NCBI RefSeq assembly: GCF_004664715.2 | Contig: NC_051071.1 | Location: 31,188,161 to 31,252,160, forward strand | DNA from: Peromyscus leucopus | Taxonomy: Eukaryota > Chordata > Mammalia > Rodentia > Cricetidae | Direction: 5' to 3' | Length of the DNA stretch: 64,000 nt | Part shown: one piece after another, positions 11,045 to 20,866 of the stretch | Layout of the letters: every line of letters begins with the position of its first letter | Numbering within the stretch: the first letter of the stretch is position 1 | Notes under the pieces: generated by a model | What the model was told of the DNA's origin: nothing | The model's database searches: none | Seen by the model: the letters and a program-made list of their open reading frames with translations, nothing else | Program-made: the position numbers and the translations under genes

Positions 11045-11764
11045 ACTTTGTGTTCTTGCTGAGGCCATTTTATATTAAACTAGAATTTGATCTCCTTGAT
11101 AAGCCCCAACTCTAGTCTAGAAACCCGAGGTCAAGATGCCCCAGCTAACTTATCTTAGCTTCTGTTAAATTGCGTGCTTGTACAAACTTTCTCTTCATGC
11201 TAACCACTTAGCTTTCATTAAACTGCTTGCTTGCTGTCAAATTAGATACCAGGATGTGGTTTTGCTTTTAACAAATGCTTACTTTATAAACATTTAGCAC
11301 TACACTTGGGTCCCTGTAGTGGTTTGAATTAAAATGTCCTCCACAGGCTCAAAGGGAGTGATACTATGTGAAAGGATTAGGACCATAGATTCTTTGGAGT
11401 AGGTGTGGCCTTATTGTAGGAAATGTGTCACTGGGGGTGGGCTTTGAGATTTCAGAAGCTCAGGCCAGTGCCAGTAGTTCTTTCTTCCTGATGCCTGAAG
11501 ATCCAGATGTAGAACTCTCAGTGATCTCTCCAGCACTAGGTCTGCCTGCTTGCTACCATGCTTCCCGCCATGATGACAATGCACTAAAACTCTAAACTGT
11601 AAGCTAGCCTCAATTAAACTCTTTCCTTTATAAGAGTTGCTGCACCCATGGTGTCTTTTCATGGCGATAGAAACCCTAACCAAGTGTAGCCCTAGTGGGC
11701 TGGAATAAAGACTTTCAATTTGCTATAAACTAAGTGGTCATCTCTGGCAGGCTCCTCATAACAA
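11045..11764 (+). mobile_element. LTR (family E), interrupted by a MaLR-like LTR
   Basis: The left part (11045-11314) carries 'ctagtctagaaacccgaggt' and ends near 'cacttgggtccc'. The right part (11690-11764) continues with 'agtgggctggaataaagac', holding an AATAAA polyadenylation signal at 11704-11709, and ends near 'tcataaca'. Removing 11320-11684 gives a coherent LTR with R/U5-like order. The left boundary is not defined, and class (ERV1-like) is inferred. Confidence 0.5.
11315..11690 (+). mobile_element. MaLR-like LTR (family B), nested in family E
   Basis: Starts 'tgtagtggtttgaatt'. It contains 'gtgtcactgggggtgggctt', 'cgccatgatgacaatgcact' and 'gtgtcttttcatggcgatag' in the order expected of this rodent LTR. 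A 'tgtag' pentamer occurs at 11315-11319 and at 11685-11689, which would fit a 5-bp duplication of MaLR type. Because the same word can be read as the element's start, this is tentative. Confidence 0.65.
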
Positions 11765-11789
11765 ATAAGAAGCCAAGGAGAGGGTGATA

Positions 11790-12330
11790 AAGCAACCTGC
11801 CTCCATCTTAGGCTTGAAAGCCATCTAACAGTAAAGAAAAACTAGATTCATTGCTGTTTATGATGAAATTTGTCTTTCAAGGATTGTGCTAAGCCCCGCC
11901 TGTAACCTTAATTACAAATTGTTCAGTATTGCCTGTTACAAATGTTGCAAATGGCAACTATGCCTTTATTTCAAAAGGTAATTATGACTACCTGTTGTTA
12001 GGTCTACCTTGTTATAAGCACCTGTTGTTATGACCACCTTGCAACATGTCTTTGTTTTAGAGAGGTATTATGACCAACTTATTATGCTTATGTTCTGCTT
12101 CTGTAACCCCCACCTATTTGCCTGCCAATCCCCCATTTGGGAAACCTCTACTCCTGAACTATAAAATCCCTTATCTCACCCATGTCCAATCTTGAATCCT
12201 GCCATTAAGGAGAGACAGCCCTTGTACACAAATTTAAACAAAAAAAAAAAAAAAACTTGTTTTAATTAATTTGGCCATGATTTGTGTCATTAATCTTTCT
12301 CTTCTCATCTGTAAGATTAACAAGGGACAG
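11790..12330 (+). mobile_element. Probable LTR (family F) with promoter-like elements
   Basis: Recognised from the order of 'ctccatcttaggcttgaaag', repeated 'acctgttgttatgacc'-type words at 11990-12050, a CCAAT at 12125-12129 and a TATA-like 'ctataaaat' at 12159-12167. An A16 run lies at 12240-12255. Together these resemble a U3-R organisation. No coding region accompanies it. Ends are uncertain. Confidence 0.45.
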
Positions 12331-12554
12331 AAACAAGGTCTAAGTTGGCAAACTAAGTCAACTAGTCAAACAGCCCTGGCATGGTAGACATTTGAATGTG
12401 GGGTTCAAAAGTACATGCTGCTCGGATATCATTTAGAATAGTGTAGGCTCTGAAAATTCCTTTCTAAAGAAGTCAAACTGCTCTCCTAGAGTAAGATGGA
12501 AATTGAGGCTGAGCAATGAGAATAGCTCTGAGATCACCATTGCTCATTCTCATG

Positions 12555-12680
12555 TCCTGCTTTGCAAGCACTGTATAAAGTACTTTGCATGAATTAGCAT
12601 ATTAAATTTTCACAGCAGCTCCATGTGTTAGATAAAATCATGCACAATTTACAGATGGGAGAATATTTTAAAAGTTTGAT
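12555..12680 (-). repeat. MIR SINE, antisense
   Basis: 'aagtactttgcatgaatta', 'ttttcacagcagctccatg' and 'caatttacagatggga' are the usual antisense MIR words in order. Confidence 0.65.
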
Positions 12681-12912
12681 TGTTTTGCTCCAATTTATGC
12701 ACACATTGTGGAAGACTAGAATGCTATCTCAGGCCTCTCTGTTGTCAACTGCTCTAGTGGTTATTGTGTCTGAGAGCACTTCACAGAATGTGTTATGTGT
12801 CTTTTAAACAGAGAACCAGAGGGGCTTCACCAGTGCTGTTTGGAGTTGGATGTGAAACACTACAGTTTGGGGAGTGGGGGCTCGTGGGGTACAAGGCTTT
12901 TTGTACCTTAGA

Positions 12913-12918
12913 GAAAGT
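12913..12918. repeat. 6-bp target-site duplication, left copy
   Basis: 'gaaagt', exactly repeated at 13288-13293 around a TG...CA LTR. Confidence 0.85.
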
Positions 12919-13287
12919 TGTAGCTGGAGGTTCTCCTGTGTCCTGCCCCGTCCCACAGCCACTTAGTCACAAGTAAACACACAGACGTTTATATTAATTG
13001 CAAACTGTATGGCCTATGCCTCAGGCTTCTTGTTGGCTAGTTCTTACAACTTAACTCCACCCATTCCTATTAACCTATGTTTTGCCACTTGGCTTCTTGG
13101 CATTGCTTGTTCTCTCACATCTTGCTTCTCCTGGTGGCATCTCACAGCATGTGTCTTGACCTTTCCTCTGTCTTTCTTGGATTTCCCACATGGCTCCATT
13201 CTGCCCTCTCATAGGCCAATGCAGCTTTATTTACTAAGCAATGGGAGAAACACATATTCACAGCATACAGAAAGACATCCTACAGCA
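12919..13287 (+). mobile_element. Solo LTR, cricetid ERVK-like (family C)
   Basis: A 369-bp unit beginning 'tgtagctggaggttctcc' and ending 'catcctacagca', flanked by perfect 'gaaagt' duplications. Contains 'taaacacacagacgtttata' and 'ccaatgcagctttattta'. Same family as the minus-strand LTR at 5254-5610. No internal region is attached. The 97-codon plus frame inside is not a gene. Confidence 0.88.
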
Positions 13288-13293
13288 GAAAGT
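13288..13293. repeat. 6-bp target-site duplication, right copy
   Basis: 'gaaagt', the partner of 12913-12918. Confidence 0.85.
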
Positions 13294-13464
13294 ATCATCT
13301 AGAGAATAAAGTTCCAGCTATCATCAGAGAGAGCTTTCATCATTAACATTCCTCTTTATAATTAGGATAGACAGATGCTGAAACTGATCAAAAGTGGAGG
13401 AAGGTTGCCCTGTCATTCCAGTGAGAGAGATGCTGAAAAGGAAGGCAAGAGAATGAAGGTGCAC

Positions 13465-13660
13465 TGAGATAGCTTGGGAAGTAAAGAGAGCTGCCATCAA
13501 GCTCGACAACTTGAGATTGATCCCTGTGACCAACATGTTGGAAAGAAATGCTCCCATAAGCTGTCCCCTGACTTCCAGGCATGCACATGCCTGCCCCTCT
13601 CCCCGTACACATACAAAATAAGTAAATGAAATTTCCTTATTTTGAATAATATATTTGAAA
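13465..13660 (+). repeat. B3-type SINE
   Basis: Ordered words 'gggaagtaaagagagctgcc', 'gacaacttgagattgatccc', 'gacttccaggcatgcacatg' and an 'aaataagtaaatgaaat' tail match the B3 (B2-related) SINE layout. Both minus-strand frames here are by-products. Confidence 0.7.
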
Positions 13661-13689
13661 TATATTTTTAAAGACAAGATAATTTAAGT

Positions 13690-13790
13690 TTTAGTTGGCA
13701 ATCATTACCCATTCAACTGTTTCTGGGTGTCTACCATTTGCCAAGCAACATCCTAGATAATAAAACACAGCATAGACAAACAGAAAATAA
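13690..13790 (+). repeat. Ancient LINE-like fragment
   Basis: 'cccattcaactgtttctggg' followed by 'taccatttgccaagcaacat' is the common mammal-wide motif also seen at 33255 and 54975. Family (L2-like) uncertain. Confidence 0.35.
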
Positions 13791-13824
13791 GCCATGATGT
13801 GAAATGAGCAGAAGCATCTTTATT

Positions 13825-13985
13825 GGCTTATTCTAGCCTTGTAACTAACTAGCTTCATGGTGCCAGCCATGCTGTTTAAGACCTCTGTGTCTCAGCTTCT
13901 TTATCAAATATGAGCATAATGAACCTTAGTTCTAAGGATCTCTGTAAGGAGTAAGGGAGTGTGTCTAAGACGTTTGCCTCATAGA
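13825..13985 (+). repeat. MIR SINE
   Basis: 'ccttgtaactaactagcttc', 'cctctgtgtctcagcttctt' and 'ggatctctgtaaggagta' follow MIR order. Confidence 0.6.
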
Positions 13986-14224
13986 AAACATTCACTTACA
14001 TAGCAATGAGACTTCAAGTCAACACTATAAACTGAATTCCCCCTTAGAAAGCACATGCCCACTTCTCTTTACAGTGTGATAAGCCATTTTCATCCTCTTT
14101 GATTCTTTCTAAGTGTGTTATAGAAATTAGGTATTTCATCTTGAATGTTAATAATTAGAAGTGGATTTCCAGGGTATTAAAATATATATATATTTCTGGG
14201 ATCTACTCAGACTATTCTTTTCAC

Positions 14225-14640
14225 ATGGTATAGTAGGTGTTCTGATAAATTCTGTGTCCACTTGGCTGGGCCAGAGTGCCCAGACATTTGTTCACATATT
14301 ATTTTGTAGGTGTCTGTGGGACTGTTTCATAATGAATTTGACATTTGTGACAGTGGGATGGATAATCTAGATGGCGCTTCTCAATGTGAATCAGGCCTTA
14401 TTTAGTCAGTAGAACCTCTACATGGAAGTGGCTTGCTATTTTTGAGCGCATGAGAGGATTCCTGTTGCCTAAATACCTTGAACTGGAACCCCAGCTCTTT
14501 CCTCCCATTATATTTGAGTCTGGAGACTACTGATACTGGATATACACAGTTGGCTCTCCTGAGTCTACCATTTACCAAATGCTATCACAGGACATATCAG
14601 CCTTTATAAGTAGGTGAGCCAATTCCATACTGTGCTCTCC
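14225..14640 (+). repeat. Ancient interspersed element, mammal-wide type
   Basis: 'gtccacttggctgggccaga' with 'gtgcccagacatttg', 'ggtgtctgtgggactgtttc', 'ttgaactggaaccccagctc' and 'gtgagccaattcc' appear in order. I recognise this sequence type from other mammals but cannot name the family with confidence (hAT-type or MaLR-like). Confidence 0.5.
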
Positions 14641-14944
14641 TTCCCTTTCTCTCTCATTTCCCTCTGTGTCTAGCCCTGTTTTGTCCCTTTAGATAATATA
14701 GGCTAATACAGTTGAACACACTGAAATCCAGAGACAAGACTGTTCCAGTCAGTGCTCAGAGGGAGAACAGAAAAGTGTTTGACTCTCCTGATGTCTTGCC
14801 CAGTATATCCTATATAATTCTTCCTTTTCTTCTTGTAACACTTTCCTTCAAGACTGAAACATTCCATCATGTAAGAATCCCCTTAAACAGGAAGGTGAAC
14901 AACTCAAAGGAGCTTCAGGAAGTCCTTGAAACTGACCAGATTCG

Positions 14945-15470
14945 CTAGACCCCTCCCCACCAGAGTAAGTAATAAAAGCTGAGAGTCCCTCTCAGACTGA
15001 AGGAAGCTGAAAAACAAAGAAGACTCTCAGATAAGCCAATTTGCAAAGAATATTCTCAGATGATCAAAAGCTGCAAAGAAAATTCTGAGACCCAATCAGC
15101 TGTGGGGGAGAAGCAAAAAATCATCCAAGTTGCATGGAAGAGGTTTAGTTCAGAGTCATTCTGAAAGGATGCTCTGAAACCTATTGAGCTGCCTGAGGGC
15201 TATGCAGTGTGATTCAGGTTTCCAAGGTTTTGTGAGCTATTGCTCACTCTGGAGTGGGCTTTGGTTTTTGTGGGTCATTTCTGCCACTGCAAGTAAACCC
15301 TCATCCATATTCCTATAAATAATCCCAATAAAACTCATTGGTTCTTCAAGTTGAACTTCGATGGGATCTGTACTTTGACCTGCTATGTGCTCCCTATCAG
15401 GAGGGAGTAAATATGTGTTGTGCCTACCCAGGAAAAGTTTTGTCATGCGCATTGATACCTGACATAAATG
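14945..15470 (+). mobile_element. Rodent LTR (family G) with poly(A) signal
   Basis: Words in order: 'gacccaatcagctgtggggg', 'ggtttccaaggttttgtgag', 'gagtgggctttggtttttgt', 'ccctcatccatattcctata' and 'cttcgatgggatctgtactt'. A TATA-like 'cctataaataat' at 15312-15323 and AATAAA at 15327-15332 support an LTR. I recall this as an RMER-type rodent repeat; boundaries approximate. Confidence 0.6.
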
Positions 15471-15709
15471 CTTAACATTTTATTATTACAGAGAAAAGAA
15501 GCACAGGTAGGGCAACCTTTTCATAAAGTGGGATGAAATCTAGATTGGAAAGCTGTGACTCCACCTGGATCAGGAGACAAAGACCCTACTCAATCAATAC
15601 CCAAGACAAGAGGTGGCCTGCTATCTCTGCAGTATACCGTGGACCTAGTGTGCTCTCATGCTCACATATGTTACTCTTGAGTCCTAACAAAAGCCTACTC
15701 TTGCCTTCC

Positions 15710-15800
15710 CTTTTAGAGAAGAATACTGAGGCTCAAGAAAAGACCAAGGTCAAGGAATTGTAAGCAATGGGTCTATCTGGCAGAGCTCCCATTCTCATTA
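15710..15800 (-). repeat. MIR SINE fragment, antisense
   Basis: 'tactgaggctcaagaaaaga' followed by 'aggtcaaggaattgtaa' matches the antisense MIR 3' region. Confidence 0.5.
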
Positions 15801-16692
15801 TGATGGTAAACTCGCCATGATGATTATTTTACTCCTTAAAACTGGTCAAGGGAAGCAAAGATTGCACTACAAGATCCCTTCAGAAAGTCCTTGTAAGAGA
15901 GAGCTGAATAGCTGTGAGGATGAGGGAGACAGCTAGGGGTCCTTGGATCTCAATTCTAGCCACCCACCTCTCCGGGGGTCTGTCTCTCTTTATCAGAATC
16001 TCCATATGCCTGGGTGGTGCACATGCATCTGGGAAGATGCCAGGCCTGGCAGGTAATGCTTGTTTTACAGCCAAGCACACCTGCTTCACGTAGCCTGCCA
16101 ACCCCTTTAGCTGCTGACTGTTGGCAGGATGACCATCTGGCTCCAGCCCCCTTGCTTGAATTCTACATTCCCTTTCTGTTGAAAAGCATTTTCCCTTTCT
16201 CTTCCCCCACCGTGTCTCCCTCCCTCTCCTGCTGAGGAAAACTTCTGCATTGCTCCCCAAGCTCCTTCCTTTTAGCATAGATGCAGTGCTTACTGTACAA
16301 AGAATAACAAAGCAAAAGCAAAACCTGTTTCAAATGCTTCTTGTTGAAGCCTCCATACAAGGCTGGCGTGAGTCAACTATTTCCCTCTGCTCTTCTTTCT
16401 TCTGGCAGTCTTCACCAATTCCCTTGCATCTGTATTTGTCCTGATGTTCTAATATTTGCCACGCAAATAGGGTTTCCCGTGAACATGATTTTAATTTGAA
16501 GAAGACTCTAGGTTTTTGTCATGCAAGCAAGGTCTCTCTGCCATGACACCTTTTAGTCAACTTTAGTAACTTCTCACATTTCCATAGTTACCTTCATCAT
16601 TTAATCATGCTGCCTCAGGATTTCAGAGAAATCTAACCCCCTTTGCTTATATTCACTTAATTAGTAGTCTTTAACTTTTATACAGGCCCTTA
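15801..16692. other. Unassigned DNA
   Basis: No gene or repeat recognised. The 132-codon minus frame at 15880-16278 overlaps a 73-codon plus frame and shows no domain features. Confidence 0.45.
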
Positions 16693-16706
16693 AAATGAAA
16701 TTTTAA
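16693..16706. repeat. Lx target-site duplication, left copy
   Basis: 'aaatgaaattttaa', matching 17935-17948 in 13 of 14 bases, at the outer edges of a 5'-inverted Lx element. Confidence 0.7.
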
Positions 16707-16852
16707 AATAACTTTTGAGATTATAGTATAATTACATCATTTTCTACTTCCCTTCCCTCCCTCTAAGCCTTCCCATGTAAAAGTAACCTTCCTGCTCTCT
16801 GTCCAATTAATGGCCTATTTTTCTTTCATTGTTATCACACACACACACATAA

Positions 16853-16897
<45 letters not shown>

Positions 16898-17934
16898 CAC
16901 TTTTTAAAATTACATAAATACAACTTGCTCAGTACGTATAATGTTAGTTGTATCTAAGTTTTCAGGGCTGACAGTTTGGTACTGGGTAACCAATTTTTGT
17001 GCTCTTCCCTGGGGAAAAGATTTCTCTGGATCTCAGCATTCCTTAGTTGCCTGTAGTGTTTTTTTTTATTTATTATTTATTTATTTTTTTTTTGTCTAGG
17101 GTTGAGGCTCTGTGAGTTACTCCCGTTCATATTGGCATGTCTACTGGTGTGCTTGTTCAGGACACAGGAAGCCATGTTGGTGAAACATCATGGCTGTAAC
17201 TTCAGATATTCTTAGGAGACACAATCTCATGGTAAACTCCCTGTTCCTCTGGCTCTTACAATCTTTACATTCTCTCCCTTAAGTAGAGGAGTTGTCTGGC
17301 AATGGCCCTCCCAAAAGCCATAGGCCATCTAATAAAAACACCAACACAGGCATTAAAAGCCCTATTTTGAGTTATTCGTCTGGGTTGCATGAAGGCTGCT
17401 AACATTATAGGCTATTGCTGTTGCCCTTGGTTGTTTTTTGTAGGTGAAAAGTTAAGTTTCTATTACTGAAGATACCATTCACTTTAGTGAGAGGACCCAG
17501 AGACCCTAAGGAGGATTTTTCCTGAAAGTCTCTTCCCTAAGGACTAGCTTTCATTCAAACTTCCAAAGGGGGTAAGCAACTAATAGTCCTACCAAGCTAT
17601 TGGCCTGTGAACCACAAAAGGACAAGCACGGCAGAATAACCCTAAGGGTGTAGTACTGGTACATATACCTTGATGGTAATAAAGAGCTCTCTAAATGGGA
17701 TTTAAAACCAGCTCAAGAAGAGGGGAAACATGCCTGATATTAAAAACCTAGCCAACTACCCAGGAATAGTGAAGTCATGGATCTTGAACCTACAACCACC
17801 ACTTACCAAACAAGCATAACCCCTGACTACATTCTAAATAATATTTGTCCTTATACCCACAGATAAGCATGGTTCTCAACCCTAATCAAGGAAACTTTTC
17901 TTTATAACAAATGGAGACCATTACAGGAAACTGC
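16707..17934 (-). mobile_element. 5'-inverted Lx (old L1) 3' UTR element, twin-primed
   Basis: Bases 16707 to about 17290 are antisense Lx 3' UTR, including 'ttttcagggctgacagtttg' and 'ggagacacaatctcatggta'. Bases about 17500-17934 are the more 5' part of the same UTR in sense orientation ('gaagtcatggatcttgaacc', 'aatggagaccattacagg'). The antisense copy at 43911-44627 runs through both parts without inversion and confirms the order. Fourteen-base imperfect duplications flank it. A CA microsatellite sits inside. No coding frame. Confidence 0.8.
16836..16895. repeat. (CA)n microsatellite
   Basis: Two CA arrays separated by 'taacaaa', inside the Lx element. Confidence 0.97.
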
Positions 17935-17978
17935 AAATGAATTTTTAACATAAATTATTAATGAGCTTAATATATAGC

Positions 17979-18054
17979 ACATATATATATACATATATAT
18001 ATACATATATATACATATATATACATATATACATATATATACATATATATATAC
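17979..18054. repeat. (AT)n/(TATACA)n AT-rich microsatellite
   Basis: About 76 bp of alternating ATATATAC units, nearly self-complementary and therefore able to form hairpins. It yields a Tyr/Ile-rich spurious frame. Confidence 0.95.
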
Positions 18055-19886
18055 TTAATAGTGGCTTAGTTTATGATACTGTTTCCTATGCTGAGAGGCA
18101 CATCAATAGAAATGTCTGGCTTTGCTATAATTCTGTTTGTCTGGATGGAAAGATGACTGAGCTCAGAGGTGGAATCCTTGAACAAATGCAATGTTGAGCC
18201 AAAGGTACAGGAAAATATAGGTATGCTTTCAAGGTATGAGTAAGTCCAAGGAATCAGGATAGAAGCCCTTATTAACTCAGATAATTAATACTGAATCAAG
18301 GTCAATTAAAATGAGGCCACAAAATGAAGGCATGATTTGGTAGTGGAGATTTTTAGAAAATGTATGATAAATCAAAGTAAAGATTGTAAAAACAAAACAA
18401 CAAAAAACCTCTCTTTACCTTCTGCATAATTGTAGTTATATTTGTAAGGCTTTCTGTGGAACACCCAGGCACCTTGTTGGGAAATCAAAGTGTAGGTATC
18501 ATGAACCCCATCAGGAGGCTCGTTTTGCTCATCTGTAGAATGAATTCCCACATGCTGCAGTACTGAGACAGAATTCCTAGGTGCTGCAGTAAGTATCTGA
18601 GTCTACATTTTAAAGCTACTGTAACAGCATGTACATCTATGCCAAAATTACTGTCATAAAGTTAACAATGCAGTGAAAAAGTCAAGATGCATTGGGTGCA
18701 GATTGAGGGAAAGTTAGGTAGGGAATGATGGGATAAAGAAGCCATATAAAGTTGTGTCACAGATATTCTTTCTGTGCACAAAATGTTTTTTTTTTTAATG
18801 CTAGTTCTCCATAGAGAAAAGGAAAACAAAAAAGCAAGCCATATTTTCCCAGATTCCATACCTAGTGAGCAACAGAGCCAGGAATGAAATTGAAACCATT
18901 TTAACTTTCAATCCTAGATTATCCTGATACATCAAATGGCCAGCCCCGGAGAACAACACTCATCAGAAGAGGAGATTATTTCTGGGGCTCTGGGAGTATT
19001 GCAGTGTCAGCATTTATGGATAAAGACTGTTTCTCCTTTCCTCCTAAGTGTCTGCCATTGTGTTGACAGATGACAGACAGCAGTGAAAAATCAAGGGATT
19101 AGCTTGATATAATTATGAAAACTCTGGTCTAGTTCTTTTTGGCTCTGCTAATATCATTGATAATTGGATCAGTCTCCGGATAGAAGAGAAAATAAAGACA
19201 ACTGTCCTAGCAGAGCTGTCTTATGATCTGTTGCTAAATATAAATGTGAACAAAGCAAAACCATTTCCTTTCATTTGGGTAATCAGGGCTTGCACACAAA
19301 AAGCTTTAATACAAATCAAAAGAATTTTATTTATAGGTAAAATAGAATGTTCACAAAAGCAAGGGATGGAATTTGTAATAGTGTTGAATTCTGTTTTCTG
19401 GAAATTTCTGACCTTCTTATTTTTGGGCACAGAATAGAACTTCTGATGTTTTGAGAGGTAGGTGAAACTGTATAAGATGAGTATCTCAGATAATTATAGT
19501 GACACAAAGCTCATTAACACACTTAAAAGAACTCCATATTTACTATAGACATCTTACCTCATATATTATTTAGTGTTCCTAAACTAATATAATGGATAGT
19601 ATGGATGGGGTGGGAGTAAAATGAAGGGATTGCATTAGGTTGGCTTATATGATACAATGGAAATAATCTAATACCAACTGTCTCACACTGGGGATTCTGA
19701 GAATACAATATTTTCTCAGTCCACAGGGCTAGATGACCTAAATGACTCAATCAACCTGACTCAAAAAGCTGAGAGGGTTCCTAAAGATTTGTTGGTTTTA
19801 AAACTACATGGAATATCAAAGAAGTTGTTTCTAATACTGGGTCAGGAATGACACATGGACAGGAGCCTGTTTCAAATAATCTAATC
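18055..19886. other. Unassigned DNA
   Basis: About 1.8 kb without a recognised gene or repeat family. Overlapping frames on both strands (19221-19430 minus, 19231-19437 plus) are of chance length. Confidence 0.45.
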
Positions 19887-19898
19887 AAGAACAACACT
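19887..19898. repeat. L1 target-site duplication, left copy
   Basis: 'aagaacaacact', repeated exactly at 20855-20866. Confidence 0.88.
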
Positions 19899-20854
19899 TA
19901 TGCTTCCCTCTTTGGGTCTTTGTTAGCTAGCTTCTCTGGAGTTGTAGGTTGTTGTCTGGTTATCCTTTGCTTTACATCTAGTATCCATTTATGCATGGAC
20001 TGCCCTGGGAAGGGGAAATAGATGAGATCTTAATGAGTAAATTGGGAATGAGGAGTGGGCAATGGAGGGTAGGGGCTAGAGGATGAGAGCATAAGGGAAT
20101 GGTATGGTTGAACTGGAACAAGGATGGAGTGGGAAAATAATGAAAGAGATACTATGATAGAGGGAGATACCATGGGGATAGAGAGAAACCCGGTTCTAGG
20201 GAAGTTGCCAGGAATCCCCAAGGATGACCCCAGCTTGGACTACTAGAAATAGTGGAGAAGGTGCCTGAACTGAACTGGCTTGCCCCAGTGATCAGATTGG
20301 TGAATATCCTAACTGTTATCACAGAGCTTTTCTCCAATGACTGATAGAAGCCAATGCAGAGATCCACAGCCAAACACTAGGTAGAGCTCCCAGAGTCCAG
20401 TCAAAGAAAGAGAAGAGGAATTCTATGATCAAGTGCATCAGAATCATGATGGGGCAACCTGTAGAGAAGACCAAACCAAAATAGTGGGAACTCATGAAAG
20501 TTGAATCAATGGCTGTGGAACCTGCATGAGACTGGACTAGGCCCTCTGTATGGCTAGACAATTTGGTAGCTTGATCTGCTTGGGGGGCCCCTGGTGGTAG
20601 GATCAGAATCCATCCCTGGTGCTTGAGCAGATGTTTTCGAGCCCCCTACCTAGGAAGAGACACCTCCTGCAGCCTTGAGGCAGGGGGAAGGGCTTGGACT
20701 TGCCTCTACTGGATGTGCCTCCACATGGGAGGCCTTGTCTTCTTGTTGGGGGGGATGGAGGGTGGGTTGGGAGGGGGAGGCTGGAGTATGGGAGGAGGGA
20801 AGGGGGATCTTTGGTGTGTAAAATGAATGAAAAAATTTTCTTAATTAAAAAAAA
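19899..20854 (+). mobile_element. 5'-inverted L1 3' fragment (twin-primed), poly(A) ended
   Basis: Bases 19899 to about 19997 are antisense L1 and align with 57625-57705 in the large minus-strand L1. From about 19998 the sequence is sense L1 3' UTR, starting at the neighbouring position ('gggaaggggaaatagatgag') and running to a poly(A) tail at 20847-20856. Perfect 12-bp duplications flank the unit. A G-rich polypurine block lies at 20748-20810 near the 3' end, as is usual for L1. The insertion contains no usable coding sequence. Confidence 0.9.
20748..20777 (+). other. G-quadruplex-type motif in L1 3' UTR
   Basis: Five G-runs of at least three, separated by 1-5 bases. L1 3' UTRs are known to carry such motifs. 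A looser G-rich tract lies at 27170-27240 in a second L1 copy. Confidence 0.75.
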
Positions 20855-20866
20855 AAGAACAACACT
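20855..20866. repeat. L1 target-site duplication, right copy
   Basis: 'aagaacaacact', exact partner of 19887-19898, directly after the poly(A). Confidence 0.88.
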
